DNA from: Aquitalea magnusonii
GTDB taxonomy: Bacteria > Pseudomonadota > Gammaproteobacteria > Burkholderiales > Chromobacteriaceae
Reading direction: 5' to 3'
NCBI RefSeq assembly: GCF_002217795.2
Contig: NZ_AP018823.1
Coordinates: 1,860,001-1,924,000 of the forward strand
DNA length: 64,000 nucleotides
Shown: in pieces, positions 14,440 to 23,577 of the stretch
Layout of the letters: every line of letters starts with the position of its first letter
How positions within the stretch are numbered: the first letter of the stretch is position 1
Made by a program: the position numbers and the translations under genes
The notes under the pieces: generated by a model
The model's database searches: none
Told to the model about the DNA's origin: nothing
The model's input: only the letters and a program-made list of their open reading frames with translations

Positions 14440-14546
14440 ATAGGAAATGCCCAGAATGCTTTGTATATAACGATATGTGGCTTCTCAGTTATCGTTCGCA
14501 TCAGTACTATGTACTACCCCATCCACCGCATTGAAAGACAAGAATC

Positions 14547-15599
14547 ATGCAATATCGCAAGCTGGGCGACACTGATGTGTCGGTGAGCGTGATTGCCCTG
14601 GGAACCATGACCTGGGGGGAACAGAATACCGAGGCTGAGGCGCATAGCCAGATTGACCTGGCACTTGAGCATGGCGTCAACTTTCTGGACGCTGCTGAAA
14701 TGTACCCGGTGCCACCGCGGCCTGAGACGCAGGGCTTGACGGAGTCCTATATTGGTAGCTGGCTGAAGAAAACCGGACAGCGTGACCGCATCGTACTGGC
14801 CAGCAAGGCTGTCGGTCCGGCAACTGATCCGAAGCGACCTAGCCATTTCCGTGATGGCAAACCGCATTTTGATCGCAAGAATCTCACCCAGGCACTGGAC
14901 GACAGCCTGCGCCGCTTGCAAACCGACTATCTCGATCTCTATCAGCTCCACTGGCCGGATCGTACTGCTAATACCTTTGGCACACTTGGTTTTCCCTGGC
15001 AGGATGATCCCGAAGGTAGCACGCCGATAGAAGAAACGCTGTCCATTCTCAAGGAGTTCATCGACGCCGGGAAAATCCGCGCCATCGGCTTGTCCAACGA
15101 AACCCCGTGGGGTGTGGCACAGTTTCTGAAGGCTGCCGAAAATCTGGGCCTTCCACGCGTAGTCAGTATCCAGAATCCATACAGCCTGCTCAATCGGCTG
15201 TTTGAAATCGGCTTGTCCGAATTCAGTCGGCGTGAAAATGTGGGGCTGCTGGCTTATTCGCCATTGGCTTTCGGTGTCTTGAGTGGCAAATATCTGGATG
15301 GGCAGCGCCCTGCCGCTGCCCGCCTGACCCTGTTTGAACGTTTCAGCCGATACAGCAGCGCATCTGCAGAAGCAGCAACCCGTGCCTACGTGGATCTGGC
15401 GCAGCGCCATGGTTTGCGTCCCGCGCAGTTGGCTCTGGCGTTTGTCAACACGCGCCCTTTCGTGACCAGCAATATTATCGGTGCCACTACCCTCGCCCAG
15501 TTGCAGGAAAATCTGGACAGCATCCACATCCAGCTTGATGAAGCCATCCTGCAGGAGTTGGAAGCCATTCATCTGCGCATTCCCAACCCCTGCCCTTGA
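14547..15599 (+). CDS. tas: NADP(H)-dependent aldo-keto reductase, Tas-like
   Basis: 350 residues, the size of E. coli Tas (346). AKR hallmarks: GTMTWGEQNTEAEAHSQID, catalytic Asp/Tyr/Lys set in FLDAAEMYP and LASKAVGP, His in LYQLHWPD and the C-terminal NIIGATTLAQLQENL cofactor loop. Cytoplasmic reductase of unknown physiological substrate; E. coli tas complements tyrosine auxotrophy under some conditions. First gene to the right of the prophage. Confidence 0.9.
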   Translation: MQYRKLGDTDVSVSVIALGTMTWGEQNTEAEAHSQIDLALEHGVNFLDAAEMYPVPPRPETQGLTESYIGSWLKKTGQRDRIVLASKAVGPATDPKRPSHFRDGKPHFDRKNLTQALDDSLRRLQTDYLDLYQLHWPDRTANTFGTLGFPWQDDPEGSTPIEETLSILKEFIDAGKIRAIGLSNETPWGVAQFLKAAENLGLPRVVSIQNPYSLLNRLFEIGLSEFSRRENVGLLAYSPLAFGVLSGKYLDGQRPAAARLTLFERFSRYSSASAEAATRAYVDLAQRHGLRPAQLALAFVNTRPFVTSNIIGATTLAQLQENLDSIHIQLDEAILQELEAIHLRIPNPCP

Positions 15600-15614
15600 T
15601 CGGTTGCCGCCAAT

Positions 15615-15646
15615 AAAAAAAGCCCTGACACATCAGGGCTTTTTTT
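15615..15646. terminator. Bidirectional rho-independent terminator
   Basis: Stem AGCCCTGA/TCAGGGCT with a 4-base loop, flanked by A and T runs on both sides. It serves tas on the plus strand and the small gene 15660-15914 on the minus strand. Confidence 0.9.
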
Positions 15647-15659
15647 GATTTGACACCGA

Positions 15660-15914
15660 TCAGGCGATGTCTTTTTCACGCTGGTACATGGCATAGCTGA
15701 AGATGGGCCAGCCGGATGCCAGCGCTTGCTCCAGTGTCAACTGCTGCGGTTGCCAGTTTTCCGGCTGCTCGTCATCGAACTCGCCAAATACGTCATACAG
15801 CGTGGCAGACAGCACATCATCCAGCTCGTCGGCAGACTTCATTTCCACAATGATGAAGTCGTACATTTTTTCCCATTCGCTGGAATTGCGCATCGGAACC
15901 TTGAAGAACACCAT
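15660..15914 (-). CDS. 84-residue acidic protein, unknown
   Basis: Starts MVFFKVPMRNSSEWEKMYDF with AGGAG at good distance before the ATG. Acidic and aromatic, with YDVFGEFDDEQPENW and a C terminus GWPIFSYAMYQREKD. Soluble, no signal peptide. Family not recognised. Confidence 0.65.
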   Translation of the reverse strand: MVFFKVPMRNSSEWEKMYDFIIVEMKSADELDDVLSATLYDVFGEFDDEQPENWQPQQLTLEQALASGWPIFSYAMYQREKDIA

Positions 15915-16020
15915 ACTGATACTCCTGTTTGTTATGCAGGCCGCAAGGCTGCGACCATGCTTCATCTTTTACCGGCGCTATCTTAACCATTTGGCAGAAA
16001 TTCTTCACCCCTGCCGTGGC

Positions 16021-17517
16021 TCAACGCTCAGCGCCCTCTTCTGCTTCGTCGGTCAGCAAGTGGGCTGGCAGTTGTTTGCCATGTTTGATGCCCATCTTGC
16101 GCAAGCGTTCGGCGCTGGACAACAAATTGCCACGGCCAGTGGAGAGTTGACGCATGGCATCGCCGAAGACATCGCGCGCACCGTCCAGCTGTTTACCCAG
16201 CTTTTCCATATTGCCAACGAAACCTGCCAGCTTGTCATACATGGCCCCACTCTGGCGCGCGATTTCCTGTGCGTTTTGATTTTGGTACTCATAGCGCCAA
16301 ATGCTGGCGACTGTGCGCAGCGTGGCCAGTAAGGTGGATGGGCCGACAATCATGATGCGGCGTTCGAATGCCTCATTGAACAGGCTCATATCATGCTGTA
16401 CCGCCAGCAGGTACGCAGGTTCAACCGGAATGAACATGAACACGAAGTCCACAGTATTAAGGCTGTACAGATCCTGGTAGCGTTTTTCCGACAGGCTGCG
16501 GATATGCTGGCGAATGGCTGCCACATGTGCTTTCAGCGCCTGCTCACGGCTTGCATCATCGCTTGCGCCGACATGACGCACATAGGCATTCAGACTGACT
16601 TTTGAATCCACAACCAGTTGCTTGCCTTCCGGCAGGTAGATCACCACGTCTGGCTGGTAGCGCTTGAGCCCGTCTTCGGTTTCCAGCACATCCGATACCT
16701 GTACACGGTACTCGCGGTCCCGGCTGAGGCCGGATGTTTCCAGCACTTTCTCCAGCACCATTTCTCCCCAGCCGCCCTGGGTTTTATTGCTGGCACCGGT
16801 CAGCGCCTGGGTCAGCGCGATGGCATCCTGATTCAGCCGGGTATTCATCTCTTGCAGCCGGCGCAATTCCTGTTCCAGAGTCAGGCGTTCTTTTGAGTCT
16901 TTGTCGTAGGTGTCCTGCACCAGCTTGCCAAAACCCTGAATGCGCTCATGTAATGGACCGAGCATCGCACCGATATTTTGCTGATTCTGCTCGGTGAAGC
17001 GTCTGGACTTTTCTTCCAGGATGTCACTGGCCAGCGCCTTGAACTGATTGCCCAGCGCTTCGCGTGCTTCGCTCAGCAGCGCCAGTTTCTCTGCCGATTG
17101 CTGCCGTTCCATCTGAAGTTGGGTTTGCAATTCCTGTTCACGGCCACTCAGGCGAATCAGTTCGCCAGCCTGTTGCTGTAGATGCCGGGCTTGCAATTGG
17201 GCATCGGCCCGTAGCTGCTCTAACTGGCGCGATTGTTCCTGGCGGCTGGCCCAGTGTGCCGCGGTCTGCTGCTGGGCTTCGGAAAGTTGCTGGCGCAGGC
17301 TGAGATTGTCTTGCTGCAGTTCGTTTTCCCGTTGCCGGGTTGATTGCAGATTTTCCTGTAGCGCATCCAGCCGCGCCTGCAGGCTGGCTTCCTGTTGCAA
17401 CCACTGCTGCGTCTGGATGGCGTGCATGCGTTGCGCACGGTAATGGGCGAGCAAATAGCAGGCGCCGCCGCTGAGCAGTATGGCCAATGCCAGTTCAATC
17501 ATGCTTGTCTGCACCAT
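16021..17517 (-). CDS. rmuC: DNA recombination protein RmuC
   Basis: About 498 residues. N-terminal membrane span (MIELALAILLSGGACYLLA), a long coiled coil rich in Gln/Glu/Arg (about 30-200), then the RmuC nuclease-like core with KTQGGWGEMVLEKVLE, DVVIYLPEGKQLVVDSKVSL, VDFVFMFIPVEPAYL and IMIVGPSTLLATLRTV. RmuC limits recombination at inverted repeats. Start could also be the ATG at 17502. Confidence 0.93.
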   Translation of the reverse strand: MVQTSMIELALAILLSGGACYLLAHYRAQRMHAIQTQQWLQQEASLQARLDALQENLQSTRQRENELQQDNLSLRQQLSEAQQQTAAHWASRQEQSRQLEQLRADAQLQARHLQQQAGELIRLSGREQELQTQLQMERQQSAEKLALLSEAREALGNQFKALASDILEEKSRRFTEQNQQNIGAMLGPLHERIQGFGKLVQDTYDKDSKERLTLEQELRRLQEMNTRLNQDAIALTQALTGASNKTQGGWGEMVLEKVLETSGLSRDREYRVQVSDVLETEDGLKRYQPDVVIYLPEGKQLVVDSKVSLNAYVRHVGASDDASREQALKAHVAAIRQHIRSLSEKRYQDLYSLNTVDFVFMFIPVEPAYLLAVQHDMSLFNEAFERRIMIVGPSTLLATLRTVASIWRYEYQNQNAQEIARQSGAMYDKLAGFVGNMEKLGKQLDGARDVFGDAMRQLSTGRGNLLSSAERLRKMGIKHGKQLPAHLLTDEAEEGAER

Positions 17518-17739
17518 CGCGAAGTTGTTGGCGGAGCATAGCGGAGATGTTTGAATATGTACATATTCATCTGATGGTCTGCTCCTTCCCTTGTGCATCG
17601 TCAGTAAGACCGCTGTCGAATTTTCGTTGCTGCAGCAGGCAAATTCCGATTTTCTTGCCATGGACCGTAGCGGCTGCTGCAGTCGCGTGCGAGCTGGCTA
17701 CACTCATGCCTTCATCGACCAACGCAAGAAGATATCGCC

Positions 17740-19077
17740 ATGTTCGACATGTCACGCCTGCTTGATCAACTTCAGCAACGCAACCCCGGACAACCGGAAT
17801 ACATTCAGGCTGTCACCGAGGTATACGACAGCCTGACACCTTTCCTGCACCAGCACAGCCACTATACCGCGCAAGCCCTGTTGGAGCGCATGGCTGAGCC
17901 GGAGCGCATTGTCATGTTTCGAGTCTGCTGGACCGATGACCATGGCCGCGTACAGCTCAATCGTGGCTACCGGGTGCAACACAGCATGGCGATCGGCCCC
18001 TACAAGGGGGGTATTCGTTTTCACCCCTCGGTCAATCTGTCGGTACTCAAGTTCCTTGCCTTTGAACAGACTCTGAAAAACGCACTCACCACACTGCCGA
18101 TGGGCGGTGCCAAGGGGGGTGCCGACTTTGATCCCAAAGGCAAGAGTCCGGGTGAAGTGATGCGCTTTTGCCAGGCTTTTGCCAGTGAGTTGCAGCGACA
18201 CATTGGTGCCGATACCGACGTACCCGCCGGTGATATCGGCGTCGGCGGTCGCGAAGTGGCTTACATGGCGGGCATGGTCAAAAAACTGAGCAATCGGGCG
18301 GATTGTGTCTTCACCGGCAAGGGGCTGAGCTTTGGTGGTTCGCTGATGCGGCCAGAGGCTACCGGTTACGGGACGGTGTATTTTGCCCAGGAAATGCTGA
18401 AAACCCGAGGCCTGTCGATGGAGGGAATGCGGGTGAGCGTATCCGGCTCGGGCAATGTGGCGCAGTACGCCATTGCCAAGGCGATGGAGCTGGGGGCCAA
18501 GGTGCTGACCGCTTCAGACTCCAGCGGGACGGTGCTGGATGAACAGGGCTTCACCCCTGCCAAGCTGGCGGAATTGATGGAGGTGAAAAACCACCATTAC
18601 GGTCGTATCAGCGACTACGCGGCCCGGCTTGGCCTGCCCTTCCTTCCCGGCGTGCGGCCTTGGCATGTGCCGGTGGATGTCGCCCTGCCCTGCGCCACGC
18701 AGAATGAGCTGGACGAGGCGGATGCACGCAGCCTGATTGCAAACGGCGTGTGCTGCGTTGCCGAAGGTGCCAATATGCCATCCACTTGGCAAGCCGTGCA
18801 GTGCTTCGAGCAGGCCGACATTCTGTACGCGCCGGGCAAGGCCAGCAACGCTGGTGGCGTGGCAACCTCCGGGCTGGAAATGAGCCAGAATGCGGCGCGC
18901 ATGAACTGGACGCACGGGGAAGTGGATGCGCGCCTGCATGCCATCATGCAAGGTATTCACCAGGCTTGTGTCAACCACGGGCGCGGGGCGGATGGCCGGG
19001 TCAGCTATGTGCGCGGGGCCAATATTGCCGGCTTCGTCAAAGTGGCGGATGCCATGCTGGCCCAAGGCGTGCTGTAG
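17740..19077 (+). CDS. gdhA: NADP-specific glutamate dehydrogenase
   Basis: 445 residues. Signature around the catalytic Lys: PMGGAKGGADFDPKGKS; substrate region GPYKGGIRFHPSVNLSVLKF; Rossmann motif VSGSGNVAQYAI. Makes glutamate from 2-oxoglutarate and ammonia as a hexamer in the cytoplasm. It is divergent from rmuC with 222 bases between them. Confidence 0.97.
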   Translation: MFDMSRLLDQLQQRNPGQPEYIQAVTEVYDSLTPFLHQHSHYTAQALLERMAEPERIVMFRVCWTDDHGRVQLNRGYRVQHSMAIGPYKGGIRFHPSVNLSVLKFLAFEQTLKNALTTLPMGGAKGGADFDPKGKSPGEVMRFCQAFASELQRHIGADTDVPAGDIGVGGREVAYMAGMVKKLSNRADCVFTGKGLSFGGSLMRPEATGYGTVYFAQEMLKTRGLSMEGMRVSVSGSGNVAQYAIAKAMELGAKVLTASDSSGTVLDEQGFTPAKLAELMEVKNHHYGRISDYAARLGLPFLPGVRPWHVPVDVALPCATQNELDEADARSLIANGVCCVAEGANMPSTWQAVQCFEQADILYAPGKASNAGGVATSGLEMSQNAARMNWTHGEVDARLHAIMQGIHQACVNHGRGADGRVSYVRGANIAGFVKVADAMLAQGVL

Positions 19078-19342
19078 CGCTGTGTGAGGTGGCGGGTTGG
19101 GCTGGGCAATATTGTGCGTGGCCTGGCAGCTACTGCTGACTGGATAGCCGGTGCAGTTTGGCCACCACGCTTATTACTGCGGCAGGGCGTGGATCATGCA
19201 TGCCCATCCCCTCACGCTCAGTCGCCAGTTTTCAGCGGGGTGGGCGGACAGCTCGTTTACCTGCTTACGCACGGCCTGAGCGGTATCCAGTGCGTTGGCA
19301 CCGCCGGGCCGTTTGCTCCACTCATCATTCGCGATACCGCGG
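19078..19342. other. Intergenic region between convergent gdhA and recJ
   Basis: About 265 bases. No clear terminator. A frame open on the minus strand encodes a plausible-looking stretch (ANALDTAQAVRKQVNELSAH) but has no start outside recJ, so it may be a remnant of a small gene or a chance frame. Confidence 0.4.
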
Positions 19343-21034
19343 CTACTCAGCCGCCGCCCAATGCTGCAGGTAGATCTGCAGCTCCTTGCGCCCCTGCCAT
19401 TCATTGGCCACCAACTGGTAGACGGCGCTGATGTTATCGGGCAGCCAGTCCACCTGATTAAACAACATGGCGTCGAACTCCTGCCCCTGTTTGGCAATGC
19501 GCAGCTTCAGATGCTTGTCACCCACCACGCGCTGGCTCATGACCGCAAACCGATCATGAAAATACGGCACGGGGAAGCCCTGCCCCCACACCTCGGCAGC
19601 CAGTTGTTCGGCCAAGGGCAGATGCAGATCGCCTACATCCAGTCCGCCATCAGTCTCGATGGTACGGGTTAGCTGGTTTTCATCCAGTAATTCCCGCCCT
19701 ACTTGTTCAAAGGCGTGCAGGAACTCAGCAAAGCGTGCGGCGGCCAGGGTAAGCCCGGCCGCCATGGCGTGGCCGCCAAATTTCAGGATTAACCCCGGAT
19801 TGCGCTTGTACACCAGATCCAGCGCATCCCGCAGGTGAAAACCGGGGATGGAACGCCCTGAGCCCTTGATTTCGCCCTCGTCACCCGGCGCAAACACGAT
19901 GGAGGGGCGGTGAAAACGTTCTTTCAGTCGCGATGCCACAATGCCTACCACGCCCTGGTGCCAGTCTTCCCGGTACAGTGCCAGGGTGTAGCGGTCGGCC
20001 GGGTCGATGCTGGCCAGCACGGCCAGTGCTTCATCCTGCATGCCATGCTCGATGACGCGCCGTTCGCGGTTCAGCCGGTCAAGCTCCTGCGCCAGGGTCA
20101 TGGCCTGTGTTTCACTGTTGGCCAGCAGGCAGGCGATGCCCAGGCTCATGTCATCCAGTCGTCCGGCAGCATTCAGACGCGGACCTAAGGTGAATCCCAG
20201 ATCAAATGCATTGGCCTTGTAATGCGCACGTCCCGCAATACGGAACAAGGCGGCAATGCCCGGTGCCATGCGCCCCGCCCGCATGCGACGCAGGCCGTTT
20301 TCCACCAGGATGCGGTTGTTCTGGTCCAGCCGTACCACGTCGGCCACCGTACCCAGTGCCACATAGTCCAGCAACTCGCCAAGATTGGGCTCGGTTTTTC
20401 CGGCATAAATACCGCGCTGGCGCTGTTCTGCGCGCAAGGCCATCAGCACGTAGAACATCACGCCGACACCGGCCAGGTTCTTGGAGGGAAAGCCACAGCC
20501 GGGTTGGTTCGGGTTGACGATCAGCGCGTCAGGCAGCTCGTCTCCTGGCAGGTGGTGATCGGTAATCAGCACCTCGATGCCCAATGCGCGGGCACGCTCT
20601 ACGCCAGCCACACTGGCAATGCCGTTGTCCACGGTGACGATGATGTCGGGTCGGCTCTGCGCGGCCAGGTCAACAATCTCGGGGGTCAGGCCATAACCGT
20701 ATTCAAAACGGTTGGGGACGATGAAATCGACTTTGCCACCCAGCATGGACAGGCCCTTGACCGCTACCGTGCAGGCCGTGGCCCCATCGGCATCGTAATC
20801 AGCCACCACCAGCATGCGCGCTCCGCCAGCAATTGCATCTGCCAGGCGGCGGGCCATTGCCTGGATGTTTTTCATGTCATGGTATGGCAGCAGGGCCTTC
20901 AGGCCGTAATCCAGCTCATCACTGCCGGCAATGCCACGGGCAGCGTACAGGCGGGCCATCAGCGGGCTCAAGCCTTGCGCCAGCAATGTGGAGTGGCAAT
21001 CGGCAGGAACACTGCGGGTAACAATGCGCGACAT
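19343..21034 (-). CDS. recJ: Single-strand-specific 5'-3' exonuclease RecJ
   Basis: 563 residues. DHH-family motifs: VADYDADGATA, VTVDNGIAS, LITDHHLPGD, and DHHA1 motif GGHAMAAGLTLA. Mg/Mn-dependent ssDNA exonuclease in recombination and repair. The in-frame extension upstream lies in the next gene; I chose the ATG at 21034, 8 bases after the upstream stop. Confidence 0.95.
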   Translation of the reverse strand: MSRIVTRSVPADCHSTLLAQGLSPLMARLYAARGIAGSDELDYGLKALLPYHDMKNIQAMARRLADAIAGGARMLVVADYDADGATACTVAVKGLSMLGGKVDFIVPNRFEYGYGLTPEIVDLAAQSRPDIIVTVDNGIASVAGVERARALGIEVLITDHHLPGDELPDALIVNPNQPGCGFPSKNLAGVGVMFYVLMALRAEQRQRGIYAGKTEPNLGELLDYVALGTVADVVRLDQNNRILVENGLRRMRAGRMAPGIAALFRIAGRAHYKANAFDLGFTLGPRLNAAGRLDDMSLGIACLLANSETQAMTLAQELDRLNRERRVIEHGMQDEALAVLASIDPADRYTLALYREDWHQGVVGIVASRLKERFHRPSIVFAPGDEGEIKGSGRSIPGFHLRDALDLVYKRNPGLILKFGGHAMAAGLTLAAARFAEFLHAFEQVGRELLDENQLTRTIETDGGLDVGDLHLPLAEQLAAEVWGQGFPVPYFHDRFAVMSQRVVGDKHLKLRIAKQGQEFDAMLFNQVDWLPDNISAVYQLVANEWQGRKELQIYLQHWAAAE

Positions 21035-21042
21035 ATTCACTT

Positions 21043-22065
21043 TCAGTACAGGGCAGCCAGCGACTGCGGCCGCTGCCAGAATTTCCACAAATCTTGCCGG
21101 CCAATGCGGACATCCACCCCGGCCGGGCCATGGCTCAGTATGTGCAATTGGCGCAACCGTCCCTGCTTGAGGGCCTGCAACAAGGGCTGGAACCAGTCTG
21201 ACTCCATGCGCTGCAATTGTTCGCGCCACCCCCAGGCATCACGATACTGTGCGGCAGCCAGCAGGCGATCCTGCAACAACAGGACGTGTCCGCTGCCGGC
21301 AAGACTGGCAGTCTGCTCCAGCAGGCCGGCAAAGTCATACGGAGCAGACTCTGTCGCCACTCCCACCGCCATGGCCTGCAACTGGAGCAAGGCATCATCA
21401 GTCAGCAGCAAGTCCACACGCGGCACGGCGGCCTCCTCAGCATTCGCCTTGCCCTCCCCCCACAGCCAGACACTGTTGACCGGCAATTCGCCACCTAACT
21501 CGCGGGCATCATTGACCGGGTGGGTATAAAGCAGCATCTGCATTTCATTGAGCAAACGGCTCCAATGCAGGCCGCGCGGACCAACAGGCAGGTGCGCGTT
21601 GACATTTTCCCCCACCGCATCGGCCAGAGGCGTAAAGACGGCATCGGCCGCCGCCGACAGTTGCAATAGCCAACGGCCTGGCTCTACCGGATAAAACCGC
21701 AGGCCGTCTTCGGCAAAATGCTGATTGAGGCTGGCAGTCAGGGCTGCCGCTTCGTCCTGCGCCACCCGCATGACCCCCACGTCCGCCAGCAAGGCGCGGT
21801 CACGGTCGATGCGGACATGCACCGGATCTGCCATCAGCCAGTGTCCTGCTGGCAGAGCGGCGGTGGCGGCATAACGGGCAGCCATGCCCTTGCCATCCAC
21901 CCCAAGGCCGTGCTGGTACAGCGTGGTGAGTGTCGGGGCATGGCGTAGCAGTCGGCCACGTCCCAGCAATGTCGACAGCGCAGGCAAGGTCAGGCCACGG
22001 CAAACTTCGGCCCCGTCATGGGCGTCCAGCCAATTAAGGCCAGGCAACAGCAATGTCAGCTTCAT
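21043..22065 (-). CDS. Phosphoglycerate-mutase-like / RpfE-type protein
   Basis: 340 residues starting MKLTLLLPGLNWLDAHDGAE. The mid-part (HWLMADPVHVRIDRDRALLAD) and the C-terminal PYDFAGLLEQTASL ... WGWREQLQRMESDW match the proteins annotated as cofactor-independent phosphoglycerate mutase-like or 'regulatory protein RpfE' in beta- and gammaproteobacteria. Classical iPGM metal motifs are not evident, so enzymatic activity is doubtful. Probably cotranscribed with recJ. Confidence 0.65.
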   Translation of the reverse strand: MKLTLLLPGLNWLDAHDGAEVCRGLTLPALSTLLGRGRLLRHAPTLTTLYQHGLGVDGKGMAARYAATAALPAGHWLMADPVHVRIDRDRALLADVGVMRVAQDEAAALTASLNQHFAEDGLRFYPVEPGRWLLQLSAAADAVFTPLADAVGENVNAHLPVGPRGLHWSRLLNEMQMLLYTHPVNDARELGGELPVNSVWLWGEGKANAEEAAVPRVDLLLTDDALLQLQAMAVGVATESAPYDFAGLLEQTASLAGSGHVLLLQDRLLAAAQYRDAWGWREQLQRMESDWFQPLLQALKQGRLRQLHILSHGPAGVDVRIGRQDLWKFWQRPQSLAALY

Positions 22066-22231
22066 TGAATGAGTGTCATGCAGACAGGGGCCTGGCGGCA
22101 TGGCCGGGACCCTGATTGAAAAGAATGGCGGCGGAACTTATGACAATGCCTCTCGCCCAAGCTGGCCGGGCAATTGCCGATTTCCACCCACCCTGTTTCT
22201 TCCGATGCCACCTGTTGGCATGCATCGAGTC

Positions 22232-23563
22232 ATGAATTATCGCAAACTGCTGCAGTTACCGCAAAACTGTGCGCGCCATCTGTTCAATCATCAGCTTAGC
22301 TGGCTTGGGCTGGCTGCCAGCCTGCCCTTGTTCGGCATGGTCACTGCCTTTGCCGTGGCACCAGGCACGGCAACACCACCCGCCGTCTCACAGCCGCTGA
22401 TCACGCAGCAGTTGGCGCTGCCCACCTTCAACTTTAGCCAGAGCGACACCCGCTACTGGCGTCACGAAACCGTCAGGCGCGGCGACAGCATTGCCAGGGT
22501 ATTGAATCGGCTGGGCATCAGCGATACCGATGCGCGGCATTTTCAGGCCAATAGTACCTTGTCACGCGAGCTGCTGCGCCTGCAGCCCGGTGCCACCCTT
22601 GCCGTAGAGACCAATGACGCCGGTGCATTATTCAGCCTGCAGTTTCTGCATGATGATGAGAATGGCGAAAAAATACTGGTTCTGGCCCGTCAGCGTGATG
22701 GTCGCTGGCAAGCCAGTGCCGATCCTGCTGCGACCGAAACCATGGACAGTCTGCATGCATTGACCATCCGCCATGATGCCCTTGCCGAACTGAAGGCCGC
22801 CGGCCTGGGGCCGGACATCATCGCCCAGTTGGCGGATATTTTTGCCGATCGCGTCAATCTCGCCGAGCTGCAGGCTGGCGACAGCATTGCACTGGTGCAT
22901 GAGAGCCTGCTGCATGCCGGCAGCCCGATTGCCAATGGCAATATCATGGCAGCCCACATCCGGCAGCGCGGCAAGATCCACCAAGCCTTCCGCTTTGCGC
23001 ACGACAGCGAAAGCGGCAGCTATTACGACGCCAACGGCATGGCATTGAAGCAGGGTTTGGCCATGGCACCACTAAGCAATCCACGCATCAGCTCCGGCTT
23101 CGGAACCCGCTACCATCCATTGCTGCACAGCATCCGCCAGCATCAAGGCATCGATTACGCCGCGGCATCCGGCACCCCGGTGCGGGCGCCAGCAGTGGGC
23201 ACCATCGTCAGCATCGACACGCAGAATGGCTATGGCAAGGTCCTCACCCTGCGCCATAATGCCAAGCTGACCACGCTTTATGCACATCTGCAGCGCTTTG
23301 CACCCGGCATCAGGGCTGGGCAGCAGGTACAGGCCGGCCAGTTGCTGGCCTATGTCGGCAACACCGGGCGCAGCACGGGGCCGCATCTGCATTTTGAAAC
23401 CCGCCTGAATGGCTTGGCGGTAGATCCGGCCACTGCGATTTTGCCGGCACCGGCGCTGGCTGGCCGACAAAAGGCGGATTTCATCGCCAGCAGCAGGCAG
23501 TGGCAGGCCAAGCTGGCGCTGTTGCAAGCAACGCCGGCCAATATTGCGCAATTGGATTCTTGA
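22232..23563 (+). CDS. M23-family murein endopeptidase (MepM/NMB0315-like)
   Basis: 443 residues. One N-terminal span (WLGLAASLPLFGMVTAFAVA), an OapA/LysM-like domain (HETVRRGDSIARVLNRLGIS), then a LytM zinc peptidase: GFGTRYHPLLHSIRQHQGID with the metal-binding His/Asp and GPHLHFE. Cuts peptidoglycan cross-links in the periplasm for cell growth. Start chosen at MNYRKLLQL. Followed 14 bases later by anmK, as in related genomes. Confidence 0.9.
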   Translation: MNYRKLLQLPQNCARHLFNHQLSWLGLAASLPLFGMVTAFAVAPGTATPPAVSQPLITQQLALPTFNFSQSDTRYWRHETVRRGDSIARVLNRLGISDTDARHFQANSTLSRELLRLQPGATLAVETNDAGALFSLQFLHDDENGEKILVLARQRDGRWQASADPAATETMDSLHALTIRHDALAELKAAGLGPDIIAQLADIFADRVNLAELQAGDSIALVHESLLHAGSPIANGNIMAAHIRQRGKIHQAFRFAHDSESGSYYDANGMALKQGLAMAPLSNPRISSGFGTRYHPLLHSIRQHQGIDYAAASGTPVRAPAVGTIVSIDTQNGYGKVLTLRHNAKLTTLYAHLQRFAPGIRAGQQVQAGQLLAYVGNTGRSTGPHLHFETRLNGLAVDPATAILPAPALAGRQKADFIASSRQWQAKLALLQATPANIAQLDS

Positions 23564-23577
23564 GAAGACCTACTGAA

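Larger units (their letters stand above)
2725..14440. mobile_element. Corticovirus (PM2)-like prophage integrated at dif
   Basis: Bounded by perfect 20-bp direct repeats AATATATATTATGCGAACTA at 2725-2744 and 14421-14440, which are halves of dif sites. Cargo: PM2 P2-like capsid protein, P9/A32-like packaging ATPase, GPA-type rolling-circle Rep, lytic transglycosylase, many tiny membrane proteins and two HTH regulators. There is no integrase, portal, terminase, tail-tube or Zot-like gene inside. The size (about 11.7 kb) is close to PM2 (about 10 kb). The parts list and borders are seen; a tailless, lipid-containing particle and Xer-dependent integration are inferred. All visible genes are open, so it may be functional. 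Confidence 0.87.

Noticed and set aside
2725..14440. Filamentous (CTX-like) phage as the identity of the dif-integrated element
   Set aside because: Integration mode fits, but there is no Zot/pI ATPase, pIII or small coat cassette. The ATPase carries the P9/A32-type motif and a jelly-roll-type capsid gene is present.
2725..14440. Degenerate tailed prophage
   Set aside because: No terminase, portal, protease, tail tube or tape measure. The collar/Tfa pair is the only tail-like part, and all genes are intact and tightly packed.
19174..19497. Possible small gene downstream of recJ on the minus strand
   Set aside because: The only ATG is deep inside recJ in another frame, with no ribosome-binding signal; could be a remnant but not supportable as a gene.
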